Shown: in pieces, positions 14,901 to 22,301 of the stretch | Position numbering within the stretch: position 1 is the stretch's first letter | Layout: each line of letters begins with the position of its first letter | DNA from: Acetobacterium sp. | Lineage (GTDB): Bacteria > Bacillota > Clostridia > Eubacteriales > Eubacteriaceae | Assembly (NCBI RefSeq): GCF_030652775.1 | Contig: NZ_JAUSPS010000078.1 | Location: forward strand, 1-33,379 | Length of the DNA: 33,379 bases | Reading direction: 5' to 3' | Translations under genes and position numbers: made by a program | Notes under the pieces: model-generated | The model's database searches: none | Told to the model about the DNA's origin: nothing | What the model saw: only the letters and a program-made list of their open reading frames with translations

Positions 14901-17720
14901 TCAGATGCAACCGTTACTAACACCAGTACCGGCTCCGTAAACGTAACCCCTCTTCAGGCGGGTGGCGTGATGTTTACCGATATTACGCCGGTAAAATCCA
15001 CAACGCCGACAGCGGATACAACCACCGTAGCAAAAACTGCGCAAACACAAACAAGTGTTGGTTTTATCCTGACCTCCATCCATACCGATGGAACATGGAA
15101 AGTCTATAACGATCAAACCTGTACCACCGAAGCAGTGGGTGTAACCGTAACGTTTAGTGGAACCACAGTGACTTTAACTCATGCAACGGATCTGCCGGCA
15201 GCCACTTATTATGTGGTATACAAAAACGGAACGAATATGGACAGTGATGCCCTGGCCTTAACGGTTGGCGCATATGAAGAAGACGAAAATCTCGTCGGCG
15301 TCGTTAAAAATGCACGGTTTGAAGTTTTAAATGGAACATCGATCCTATACTTTGATCAACCAACCGATAAAATCGGTATTCAGAATTATCAGATCATGTT
15401 TTCATCCGATAATGGGCAAACATGGGATTATACAGCCCAGCCTGCAATCACAAATGAGGCCACAATATCAATTGATATGTCCGCTTTAGCTATCAATCTG
15501 AATGAAACAAAAGCGTTTAACAAAGTAAAGGTAATTAGCGATGTTGCCGAAAACAGTGATTATCAAAAAAACGAAGCCTCTTTTACGATTGATTTTACAC
15601 TGACAAAAGCAGGATCGGAATTGGCAATAGCTGTCGCAAGAAATGAATTAAATAATGTAGAAATCTCGCTACCGGAAAATGCAACGGCTGACGAGATTTA
15701 TGCAGTTCGGATCTTTGGCAGTTCGGGCGTTGGATCATCCAGCACCGTTATATTTAAAGGCAGTCAGATTACGGATAACATCATTACCATGTATCACACA
15801 ACTCAGCCCATTAGCGGAATCAGTGAAGGGGCAATTTTCAAAGTCTGTAAAATCAACAACTGTACGACCACCGGTTTAAGTGTAACACCCATGCAAGCAA
15901 CCGGAGTCACGATTAATAGTACACCACCAACATTAAGCAGTGAAAAAGCAATCACGGCCACCACCGTTGGTACCTTAACCGTTGGTAACATAACTGGTGT
16001 GCCAGTTGGTACCAAGGTTAGTGTTTTAAAGTCGGGTCTAACCGTATCGGAAAATGCGACAGCGGAAATTATAACCGGTACAGGTGGTTCAGCAGTGGCC
16101 GATCAAACCAACACGGACGTGACCCCTGACATGAAGATTGAAGTAACGGCCCAAGATAACAGCAAAGCGGAGTATACCATCACTATGGCACCATCACTTG
16201 ATGCCCCAGCCAACCTGGTTGCTGATGCGGGAAGTGAGCTCATAACATTAACCTGGGATGCGGCCACTGATGCCCAGTCTTATACAATTTATCGATCAAC
16301 TACCATTGGAACAGACTATACAGAAATAGCCAATGGCGTAACAAACACAACCTATCAGGCGATTGGTCTGATACCAGGTCAAACCTATTACTTTGTCATA
16401 AAAGCAGTAGCAGTCGGCTATAACGACAGTGCAGAATCTTCGGAAGTATCAGCCATTGCCAATGTCGATTTATCCGGAAGCGTCTATTCTGGTAATAAGT
16501 TGGTTGTTACAAACGAATCCCTCAATTTAACAACCCAATCCACCGGGACACTTAGCAATATCACAATGGATTCTCAGATTATTGATGGCCTGGACCAGGG
16601 AGCTTACCGGATCAATCCTGAAATACCGGTAACACAATCACCGGGCGAACCACTGGTCAACTCAAGCATGGAATCAAATATGGTCGTTGCAAACGTCAAC
16701 GATGAACGGAGTTTTTACACTTATAGTTATGAAACCCAACAATATGTAACAATCACAGCACGATGTGCTTACCTTGGAACCCATTCAGAGATTTGGGTAG
16801 ACAAGAACGAAGCTGCTGGGACAGCACTGACCGCAGAAGAAGCTCAGACACTAGCAACTGAGTTTGATGAGAATATCTATGGCCTGATCACAACAAACTT
16901 CTATGCAGCACCTGATGTGAATAATGACTCAAAAGTAGCCATCCTCGTTTATGATATCCAAGACGGTTATACTGGATCAGGCGGTTATGTCGGAGGATAC
17001 TTTAATGGCAATGACCTTTATAATGGTGCCAATTCAAATCAGTTAGACATGATCTATGTTGATACTGATCCTTTAATTGGAACAGCAAAAAACCTAGGCA
17101 ATAGTTATTCAACAATGGCTCATGAATTCCAGCACATGGTCAATTTAAACTGCAACAAAGACCAGGGAGGTCAAATGGATACCTGGCTGAATGAAGCCTT
17201 GTCATTGGCTGCCGAACATCTTTACGAAGGTGTTCAATCAAGTCGAATCAGTTATTACAACAATTCAACGGCGATTGCAGACGGACGCTCGGTTATGGAT
17301 TGGACTAGCAGTGATTCACTGCCAAACTATGCACTGTCTTATCTGTTTTCCCAATACCTGAGCACACAGGCAGAAGCGAAATTGGAAGAAGGGCAAAATA
17401 CAGACATCTACAAACAGATAATTACTGATCCTTGTAATGCAAACACAGCTTTAACCAATGCAATTAAAGCCAATATTGATACTGATATGACTATCGAGAA
17501 ATTTATGACAAACTTCAGAGTCGCAATGGTATTAAAAGCTTCGAATGGATCATACAGCTTTGGTAAAGATGCGGCATCATTTAGCGGCATTACAACCAAA
17601 TTAAGCATACAAACATCAGTTGATCTCAAAGGTGGCGGTGCCATTGTAAAAGGAATTAGCGGATCATTTACAGCTCCAGACGTACATGGTGATAATATCA
17701 GCTACACTGGCATTTATTAA
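11928..17720 (+). CDS. Giant secreted ChW-repeat protein 2 with C-terminal HExxH metallopeptidase (M30-like)
   Basis: About 1930 residues from ATG 11928 (AAAGGG upstream; ATG 11919 is the alternative, with the ribosome site too close). Signal peptide 1-30 (G-V-M-A|A). Three ChW repeats (~40-187), beta-helix-like stalk (~190-385), Pro-rich linker (~386-425). Then Ig-like domains, a block present twice (705-1334), a domain found before and after that block (G-T-L-x-x-G-N-I-T-x-V-P-V-G-T-K-V), one fibronectin III domain (~1423-1516) and a C-terminal peptidase. The peptidase has H-E-F-Q-H (1732-1736) and, 20 residues on, W-L-N-E-A (Glu1756), fitting a zinc gluzincin; it resembles hyicolysin-type M30 peptidases. 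Likely a surface-held protease acting on host, polymer or own surface proteins. Substrate unknown. Confidence 0.87.
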   Translation: MKKEFKCVVTTGMLGMMLLAFVFLATGVMAAGENTNVEDIGVAYRGHVENYGNMPKPEGSLVAGPSELGTRGQGLRVEGFWIELTGNVPEGANIVYEVHVQNEGLMTPVKNGNFAGTAGKSQRVESIKINLENMPGYDVYYRGHVQNVGNTPLVDGEWGWKKNGEELGTTGSSQRLEELQVKIVKQPDTTTTYDKAGTYGPETGVETIDNDVVINTPDVVLQNLHIKGNLTIGEGVGEGDVTLNNITVDGETYIRGGGKNSIHINGGDYNKITIQQTSSGQVRIVATNAEGLEVVISENAKGESIILEGKFENVQVDAPDVKISTQGDTAIKQMNLGETAKGSEVTLDADTKVENLVLDAEVDVKGQGTVEKAKVNSDGVTFEKAPEKQDVSPEVETPPVVTPPEEKPPVTPPVTPTPGGGGTPTTTAITGVSIIGDQNVGSTLTATPNPTNATGAYQWMRSTTVTGTYEAITGATSKTYVLQSGDATKYIKVVITGNGNYTGTQTSVATSAITNLKEITAFTPLTTITISSNENLTDLASLKASGKLPTQVTVTDGTTPASATITNWIGTFDGTTTGAKTLTAVWTMPTGYRDQTTPITVQITVNVNTAQTAVSSSDKVITSTTIGTLDAGNITAVPVGTKVKTLKDGLTLSPYATCEITASSDPGALAVTDPENTNVTGTMVIKVTAQDNSIATYTITMVPVVKSTTPTANTTIVAKTVQTQATADFTLTSNHSGGTWKVFSNADCTTAATGVSAALSGTILTLTHATDLPTATYYVVYNDGTRTDSDALVLTVSAYSEEPTAVSAVTAPTLVALNGDLQINFDEPSDLTGINRIQMLVSCNDGQTWATATTALVADDPYFSSDCLSLSLTRISYRLEGMTTINKIKVISVAETGYLDSSFEMPCSLTINKADQALPIIATYNNGAVQAIMTAVKQEGETYFCQLKRANGTLITEYMMGEPNWINSTTAEFRSTNTPYPADARIQIVKGSDATVTNTSTGSVNVTPLQAGGVMFTDITPVKSTTPTADTTTVAKTAQTQTSVGFILTSIHTDGTWKVYNDQTCTTEAVGVTVTFSGTTVTLTHATDLPAATYYVVYKNGTNMDSDALALTVGAYEEDENLVGVVKNARFEVLNGTSILYFDQPTDKIGIQNYQIMFSSDNGQTWDYTAQPAITNEATISIDMSALAINLNETKAFNKVKVISDVAENSDYQKNEASFTIDFTLTKAGSELAIAVARNELNNVEISLPENATADEIYAVRIFGSSGVGSSSTVIFKGSQITDNIITMYHTTQPISGISEGAIFKVCKINNCTTTGLSVTPMQATGVTINSTPPTLSSEKAITATTVGTLTVGNITGVPVGTKVSVLKSGLTVSENATAEIITGTGGSAVADQTNTDVTPDMKIEVTAQDNSKAEYTITMAPSLDAPANLVADAGSELITLTWDAATDAQSYTIYRSTTIGTDYTEIANGVTNTTYQAIGLIPGQTYYFVIKAVAVGYNDSAESSEVSAIANVDLSGSVYSGNKLVVTNESLNLTTQSTGTLSNITMDSQIIDGLDQGAYRINPEIPVTQSPGEPLVNSSMESNMVVANVNDERSFYTYSYETQQYVTITARCAYLGTHSEIWVDKNEAAGTALTAEEAQTLATEFDENIYGLITTNFYAAPDVNNDSKVAILVYDIQDGYTGSGGYVGGYFNGNDLYNGANSNQLDMIYVDTDPLIGTAKNLGNSYSTMAHEFQHMVNLNCNKDQGGQMDTWLNEALSLAAEHLYEGVQSSRISYYNNSTAIADGRSVMDWTSSDSLPNYALSYLFSQYLSTQAEAKLEEGQNTDIYKQIITDPCNANTALTNAIKANIDTDMTIEKFMTNFRVAMVLKASNGSYSFGKDAASFSGITTKLSIQTSVDLKGGGAIVKGISGSFTAPDVHGDNISYTGIY
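12045..13086. repeat. Long direct repeat, copy 2 (ChW and stalk coding region)
   Basis: Gap-free partner of 6329-7370. The core at about 12116-12811 is nearly identical at the DNA level to copy 1, while signal peptides upstream and C-terminal modules downstream are unrelated. Confidence 0.85.
14040..15929 (+). repeat. Two tandem ~315-residue blocks in ChW protein 2
   Basis: Blocks start at 14040 and 14991. Both open with V-K-S-T-T-P-T-A-(N/D)-T-T and V-A-K-T-x-Q-T-Q, contain G-T-W-K-V and L-T-H-A-T-D-L-P-x-A-T-Y-Y-V-V-Y, then D-N/D-G-Q-T-W, and end in S-V-x-P-(L/M)-Q-A-x-G-V. They are paralogous Ig-like pairs from an internal duplication. Confidence 0.8.
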
Positions 17721-17734
17721 AAACATTAAAACAC

Positions 17735-17769
17735 AAAGCCCTGATTCTACATTCAGAGTCAGGGCTTTT
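17735..17769 (+). terminator. Intrinsic terminator after ChW gene 2
   Basis: AAAGCCCTGA (17735-17744) pairs with TCAGGGCTTT (17759-17768), with TCT/AGA inside, followed by TTTG. It directly abuts the first REP-like element. Confidence 0.8.
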
Positions 17770-17770
17770 G

Positions 17771-17798
17771 GACACAAGGGGACGGTTCTTTTGTGTTG
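17771..17798 (+). repeat. REP-like element upstream of the RAYT gene
   Basis: GACACAAGGGGACGGTTC followed by TTTTGTGTTG. The core GGGGACGGTTCTTTTGTG recurs, in both orientations, at about 18789, 19585, 22318-22474 and 26390-26565. The ends (GACACAA / TTGTGTT) can pair into a short hairpin, the usual form of REP sequences moved by RAYT transposases. Confidence 0.75.
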
Positions 17799-17850
17799 TG
17801 CATGGCGCTTAATCATGGTAAGATTAGAAAAAAAGCAGGAGAATGAACGG

Positions 17851-18609
17851 ATGCCAAGGAAAGCCAGAGAAAAAAGTGCGACCGCTATTTATCATGTCGT
17901 ATTTAGAGGAATTAATCGTCAGGTAATTTTTGAAGATAAGGAAGACCGGATCAAATATCTGGAGCTATTAAAAGAATATCAGGAAATCAGCGGATATAAA
18001 ATCTATGCCTACTGCCTGATGAGTAATCACATTCATCTATTGATGAAAGAAGGCCAAGAGGAGCTGGGAACCGTCTTCAGGCGATTGGGCGCTAGTTATG
18101 TCTATTGGTATAACTGGAAATACAATCGCAGCGGCCATCTCTTTCAGGATCGCTACAAAAGTGAACCGGTAGAAGACGATGCTTACCTGCTAACGGTGGT
18201 TCGATACATCCATCAAAATCCTGTAAAGGCCGGGATTAGCGGCAATCCAATGGATTATCCCTGGAGCAGCTATCGCGAATATTTTAGCGATGGGGGACTT
18301 TGTGAAACCCGATATATTTTGAGATTATTCTCGGAAGACCTTGCAACGGCAAAAGAACAGTTTGAAAGCTTTAATCAGGCTGAGGAAAACAGCCAATGTC
18401 TGGAAATTGACGAAAAGAAAAGATGGAAAGATCCGGAGGCAATTGATTTGATCAAACAACTGGCAGGAGTAATGAACCTTTCAGATGTTCAGCAACTAGA
18501 AAAACAAAAGCGGAATGAAGTGTTAATAAGCTGCAAAAATGAAGGTTTGTCCATCCGGCAGATTGAACGGCTGACCGGAATTAGTTTTGGTGTCGTTCGA
18601 AAGGCTTAA
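17851..18609 (+). CDS. REP-associated tyrosine transposase (RAYT, IS200-like Y1)
   Basis: A 252-residue HUH nuclease of the Y1_Tnp/TnpA-REP family. H60-I-H62 is the metal-binding HUH pair in C-L-M-S-N-H-I-H-L-L, and the catalytic tyrosine lies in the Y-V-Y-W-Y-N stretch (83-88), followed by R-S-G-H-L-F-Q-D-R-Y-K-S and the family's V-R-Y-I-H-Q-N-P-V-K-A-G. The C-terminus (about 230-252) looks like a helix-turn-helix. ATG 17851 has AGGAG 9 nt upstream; an in-frame ATG at 17815 is less likely. RAYTs nick single-stranded REP hairpins and are thought to have spread them; the REP-like copies beside this gene fit that. The gene is intact and has no IS ends of its own. Confidence 0.9.
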   Translation: MPRKAREKSATAIYHVVFRGINRQVIFEDKEDRIKYLELLKEYQEISGYKIYAYCLMSNHIHLLMKEGQEELGTVFRRLGASYVYWYNWKYNRSGHLFQDRYKSEPVEDDAYLLTVVRYIHQNPVKAGISGNPMDYPWSSYREYFSDGGLCETRYILRLFSEDLATAKEQFESFNQAEENSQCLEIDEKKRWKDPEAIDLIKQLAGVMNLSDVQQLEKQKRNEVLISCKNEGLSIRQIERLTGISFGVVRKA

Positions 18610-18696
18610 AAAGCGATCTTTGCTAAAGAGAAGACTAAAGATACTGTTTAATAATAAAAATATCGACGGACACGAAGAACAAGAAGAATAGGACAA

Positions 18697-18815
18697 CCCC
18701 ATTGTGTTGACACCGGCGCAAAACGAAAAAAGACTATCCCAGCTCTGAAAGCTTGGATAGTCTTAAATTTTGGGATGGAAAATGATTATAAGAGAACCGT
18801 CCCCCTGATCACCCC
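18697..18815. repeat. Composite repeat copy A: hairpin plus REP-like half
   Basis: Contains CCCC-A-T-TGTGTTGA, then a hairpin AAGACTATCC...GGATAGTCTT (18730-18739/18755-18764), TTAAATTTTGGGATGG, and GAGAACCGTCCCCCTGATCA. The same order of parts occurs at 19500-19622. On the minus strand the hairpin is followed by a T-run, so it can act as a leftward terminator. Confidence 0.75.
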
Positions 18816-18858
18816 TGATCAGTCCCGCAGTAATTTACGTTTGCACACATCTGTTGTG

Positions 18859-18887
18859 CTGATAATAGGCATATAAAGTGCTATAAT
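18859..18887 (+). promoter_or_regulatory. Promoter of relB/yafQ module
   Basis: CTGATA (18859-18864), 17-nt spacer, TATAAT (18882-18887) with an upstream TGC making it an extended -10. The RelB ATG follows about 30 nt later. Confidence 0.6.
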
Positions 18888-18917
18888 GGATTAGTAAAAA
18901 GGAAGGGGAACATTAAC

Positions 18918-19190
18918 ATGGCGAAAACAAGTATGAATATCCGGATGGATAGTGAGATTAAGCAACAGGCAAAAAAATTGTTTGCAGAATTTGGGTTGGA
19001 TATGACGACGGCGGTTAATATGTTTTTAAGGCAATCGATCAGAGAACATAGAATTCCTTTTGAAATCAAACTTGAAACATCAAATATCGAAACCCTTGCT
19101 GCTATTGAAGAAGGTGAAAGATTATTAAAAGATCCAGAAACAAAAAAGTTTACAAGTGTCGAAGAACTTTTTGAGGAATTAAATAATTGA
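18918..19190 (+). CDS. relB: RelB/DinJ-type antitoxin
   Basis: A 90-residue antitoxin with the DinJ/RelB N-terminal ribbon-helix-helix: S-M-N-I-R-M-D-S-E-I-K-Q-Q-A, then F-G-L-D-M-T-T-A-V-N-M-F-L-R-Q. The C-terminal acidic tail (E-E-G-E-R-L-L-K-D-P-E through S-V-E-E-L-F-E-E-L) is the usual toxin-binding part. GGAAGGGG lies 9 nt before the ATG. Its stop overlaps the toxin start (TTGA), a coupled layout typical of dinJ-yafQ. Because the toxin gene is broken, this antitoxin now appears to be without a working partner here, though it may still repress its promoter or neutralise a related toxin elsewhere. Confidence 0.9.
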   Translation: MAKTSMNIRMDSEIKQQAKKLFAEFGLDMTTAVNMFLRQSIREHRIPFEIKLETSNIETLAAIEEGERLLKDPETKKFTSVEELFEELNN

Positions 19191-19464
19191 AAAACTATGA
19201 AGTCGTAATAACCAATAGATTTAAAAAGGATTACAAGCTGCAATTAGAAGAGGTTGCAAGCCGGAATTACTAGAGAAGGTTATTTCAAGTCTTATAAAAG
19301 GTGAAACACTTCCAGAAAAAAATAAAGACCATGTATTAGTAGGCGATTGGGTAGGATATACAGAATGTCATATTCAGCCTGACTGGCTTCTGATTTACAA
19401 AATTCAAGACAATATACGAGTACTGTTACTGGTGCGGACAGGTACGCACAGTGAACTTTTTTAA
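19187..19464 (+). pseudogene. yafQ: yafQ toxin gene with single-base frameshift
   Basis: YafQ is a ribosome-dependent mRNA interferase. Frame 1 from the TTG at 19187 reads Y-E-V-V-I-T-N-R-F-K-K-D-Y-K and then stops at TAG near 19271. The next frame reads on from about 19240: R-R-G-C-K-P-E-L-L-E-K-V-I, G-D-W-V-G-Y-T-E-C-H-I, Q-P-D-W-L-L-I-Y-K and R-T-G-T-H-S-E-L-F, ending at 19464. Restoring one base near 19240 (AAGCTG-CAATT) gives a 92-residue protein, the normal YafQ length, with catalytic His and Asp/His positions kept. The lesion looks recent because nothing else has decayed. A sequencing error is the main alternative. Confidence 0.87.
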
Positions 19465-19499
19465 CAAACAATAAGGGAGACTCCGTCCCCGATAATAAA

Positions 19500-19622
19500 A
19501 CCCCGATCGTGTTGAGGTTTAATGTAAAAAGACTATCCAGGCTCTGAATGCTTGGATAGTCTTAAATTTTGGGATGGAGAATGGTTAGATCAAGGACACA
19601 AGAGAACCGTCCCCCTGATCAC
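19500..19622. repeat. Composite repeat copy B: hairpin plus REP-like half
   Basis: Same parts as 18697-18815: CCCC-G-A-T-C-GTGTTGA, hairpin AAGACTATCC...GGATAGTCTT (19529-19538/19554-19563), TTAAATTTTGGGATGG, then GACACAAGAGAACCGTCCCC. On the minus strand the hairpin plus TTTTT would terminate the third ChW gene. The two copies bracket the relB/yafQ module in direct orientation. Confidence 0.78.
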
Positions 19623-19630
19623 CGTCAGTG

Positions 19631-21484
19631 CTAAACGGCTAAATATGCACTTTTCATAGCTTCTAGTAGGCTACGCATACTTTGATACGGATAGGGACTA
19701 GTTCCACCATGGTAAAGAATAACTCGGGCAGCATCTTTTTTTGCAGTAGTAAAGCTCGCTTGATTATAAAGACTACGCGTTGTTATTAAATCAGCTTTTA
19801 ATGTGCTTACAGGTTGACCGGATAGAGTTAGACTTTGATTACTAAGGCCATTTAAACTAAGAATAACATCATCTATAAAAGCTGTGTCAGCTCCATTTGG
19901 ATAAGCAGTAGGGTCAGCTATCGCTGTGTTAGCTCGACCTAATTGATATTCAATCGTAACACGAGCTTCTGTAAAATCATCAAACATATTTTGAACCGCA
20001 GTAGTTGTAGTGAAACCGCTACCTCGGTTAGCGATCATATCATTAGCAAGGGCTGTAATTCTTCCAGAATCTAGATCATTGTAGGTTAAAGTATTGCCAT
20101 AGGTATAGGTTTTTGTCATAATTGTTGATAACCCTAGCGCACTTGCATTATCTTCCAATGCATCTTGCATTGCAGTTGCAGTGTTGGCCGCATTCACAGC
20201 TGCCAAAGCAGCAACTGAAGGATCAGTTCCCCCACCACCTGGTGTTGGTGGAACAACTGGTGGCACCACAACTGGTGGCACGACAACCCCCGGATCAACG
20301 ACTTGTTCGGTTGGGGCGGTTTCAAATTTTACGTTGTCGGCATTGACTTCGGCTTTATCGATGGTTCCTTTACCTTTTACGTCAGCGCCGCTGTTGAGAA
20401 CCATATCTTCAACTTTTGTGCCCTCCGCCAAAGTAACTTCGCAACCAGTGGCATTTTTGCCAACAGTCATATTACCAATGGTGGTATCACCCTGGGTTGA
20501 AATGTTAACATCGGGTGCATTAACGGTTACGTCTGCGAAATCGCCTTCAAGGATAATGGCTTCGCCGGCGGCGTTTTCAGAAATAACAACTTCAAGTCCA
20601 TCGACATTGGTTGCGACAATCCGCACATTACCCGAGGCTGTTTTTTGCACGACGATTTTGCTGTAGCTGCCGCCGTTAATATGGATACTGTTTTTACCGC
20701 CGCCATTGACGAAGGTATCACCGTCTACGGTGACGTTGTTTAAAGTAACATTACCACTGCCAACTCCTTCACCAATGGTTAAGTTACCTTTGATATGAAG
20801 ATTTTGAAGGGTTACGTCAGGAACATTAATAATTGCATCGCCAGCGACTTCTTCACTACCGGTTTCCGGACCAAAGGTTCCGGCTTTATCGTAAGTGGTA
20901 GTAGTTGTTGGTTGTTTAACAATTTTAACGGTGATTTCTTCTAAACGCAGCGATGAACCGGTGGTTCCCAAGTCTGCGCCATTTTTAACCCAACCCCATT
21001 CGCCACTTGCTTGTGGGATGTCACCGACATTTTGGACGTGTCCACGATAATAAACATCATAGCCGGGGAGGTTTTCCAGGCTAATCCGGATGGATTCGAC
21101 GCGAAGGCTTTCACCACGTGTTCCAGCAAAATCAGCACTTGAAACTGGCGCCATCCAACCTCTATTTTGGACATGAACCTGGTACACCAGTTTTGCACCC
21201 GCTGGTACAGGACCGGTCAGATCAAAACAAAATCCTTCGATTCGTAAGCTTTCGCCTCTTGTACCCAGTGGTGTCGGACTGTTAACATAAGGCATGTCAC
21301 CTTTGTTTTGAACGTGGCCGCAATATTTAACTCCGATTTCTTCTACTGCTGCTGTGTTTGTTTCATCAGCACTCGTATCAGCTTCTGTGCTGGCAGCAAA
21401 AACGCCGGTTGAAAAAAACACCGAAAGTACCATGAATACACATAACAGTCCGGAAGTTAATTTTCCGGTAATCAATTTTCTCAT
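19631..21484 (-). CDS. Secreted ChW-repeat protein 3 with helical C-terminal domain
   Basis: A 617-residue paralogue of the two giant ChW proteins. The ATG at 21484 fits an AGGAGAGG ribosome site and leaves a clean signal peptide (1-30, G-V-F-A|A); an upstream in-frame ATG at 21511 is possible. Three ChW repeats (~50-195: Y-C-G-H-V-Q-N, H-V-Q-N-R-G-W, Y-R-G-H-V-Q-N), a beta-helix-like stalk (~200-395) and a Pro/Gly-rich linker follow. The last ~190 residues are helical and begin with a module (N-A-A-N-T-A-T-A-M-Q-D-A-L through A-N-R-G-S-G-F-T-T-T-T-A-V-Q) like the helical segment at 425-505 of ChW protein 1. It is encoded on the opposite strand but has the same promoter element. Probably a shorter surface protein of the same set. 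Confidence 0.87.
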   Translation of the reverse strand: MRKLITGKLTSGLLCVFMVLSVFFSTGVFAASTEADTSADETNTAAVEEIGVKYCGHVQNKGDMPYVNSPTPLGTRGESLRIEGFCFDLTGPVPAGAKLVYQVHVQNRGWMAPVSSADFAGTRGESLRVESIRISLENLPGYDVYYRGHVQNVGDIPQASGEWGWVKNGADLGTTGSSLRLEEITVKIVKQPTTTTTYDKAGTFGPETGSEEVAGDAIINVPDVTLQNLHIKGNLTIGEGVGSGNVTLNNVTVDGDTFVNGGGKNSIHINGGSYSKIVVQKTASGNVRIVATNVDGLEVVISENAAGEAIILEGDFADVTVNAPDVNISTQGDTTIGNMTVGKNATGCEVTLAEGTKVEDMVLNSGADVKGKGTIDKAEVNADNVKFETAPTEQVVDPGVVVPPVVVPPVVPPTPGGGGTDPSVAALAAVNAANTATAMQDALEDNASALGLSTIMTKTYTYGNTLTYNDLDSGRITALANDMIANRGSGFTTTTAVQNMFDDFTEARVTIEYQLGRANTAIADPTAYPNGADTAFIDDVILSLNGLSNQSLTLSGQPVSTLKADLITTRSLYNQASFTTAKKDAARVILYHGGTSPYPYQSMRSLLEAMKSAYLAV

Positions 21485-21650
21485 AACAGAATTCCTCTCC
21501 TTTTGAATCATTTTTCCCCAATAACTTCTATAAAGACCGTCGATAAGCTTATTTTTTAAACACTTCCTTTCTTTTCATCATCTTTCTTTTCTTGAGAACT
21601 TTCAGATGAACCAAACGGTTCTCCGTATTTAATTTGCATAAACATTTTAC

Positions 21651-21699
21651 ATTATAGCACTTTAAAAAACAAAAAGATAGATGTGGCTTTTCGTGTGAC
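21651..21699 (-). promoter_or_regulatory. Promoter of ChW gene 3 with shared 18-bp element
   Basis: Minus strand: GTCACACGAAAAGCCACA (21699-21682), 25 nt, then TATAAT (21656-21651) preceded by TGC. Element and distance match the promoters at 6007 and 11835. The -35 position is poor (TATCTT), so the shared element may be needed for activation. The 5' UTR is about 160 nt. Confidence 0.78.
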
Positions 21700-22061
21700 A
21701 AAAGATTTTTAAATTCCGAAGTTTTGAGAGATTAATTTGGAAAAACGTTATTAAACGTAATTTATGGGATTTATTGGCAAAATTTGACATATGTAAGCAA
21801 ATCTATTTTTTGAGCCAGTTTTTTGCTAGGTAAAATGGTAGGCAATAAAAGCGCTATCAATGATGACTAAAATTTGCAGGAAAAATCACCAAGATATATT
21901 GTAATATAAAAAGTTTATCGATATAATAAAGATAAAAGCAGTAGTGGTATAAAGAGTTAGAAGTAGTAACACGAAATTTGTGGATTTGTTCGAAAAAATA
22001 ATCGAACAGGATCCAAACTAAAGCGGTTATAAAATAAAGATAAATAAAAGTGAGGGTTATG
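21700..22061. other. AT-rich intergenic region without recognised features
   Basis: About 360 nt between the ChW gene 3 promoter and the next plus-strand gene. It is AT-rich and shows no convincing ORF, RNA or strong hairpin. An 79-codon minus-strand open frame (21857-22096) has no ribosome site and overlaps the next gene. Confidence 0.5.
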
Positions 22062-22286
22062 ATGAAGTTGAAAGATCTGTTGAAATTTGTTGACACAAGT
22101 TTAACACTTGAAACATTGGGTGTAAAAGAAAAACTCGATTCAAAAGCGGCGCTTACTCAGGAACAAATGAACTGTATGGTAAAATCAATTGAGACCGACG
22201 AAGGAAACCTATTAATAAAACTAGTTGATCCGAAACAGACAAGCGCCTTAGAACAATTTGAGTATTGTTTTGAATGTGGCATGTAA
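22062..22286 (+). CDS. Small hypothetical protein
   Basis: About 74 residues, soluble, no membrane segment or signal peptide: L-K-D-L-L-K-F-V-D-T-S-L-T near the start, a polar middle, and a C-terminus F-E-Y-C-F-E-C-G-M with two closely spaced cysteines. GAGG lies 8 nt before ATG 22062; ATG 22059 and GTG 22050 are also in frame. It stands alone between the ChW gene 3 promoter region and a REP-like cluster. The family is not recognised, so whether it is expressed is a matter of inference from the start site only. Confidence 0.5.
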   Translation: MKLKDLLKFVDTSLTLETLGVKEKLDSKAALTQEQMNCMVKSIETDEGNLLIKLVDPKQTSALEQFEYCFECGM

Positions 22287-22301
22287 TGAACTGCACAAAC
22301 T

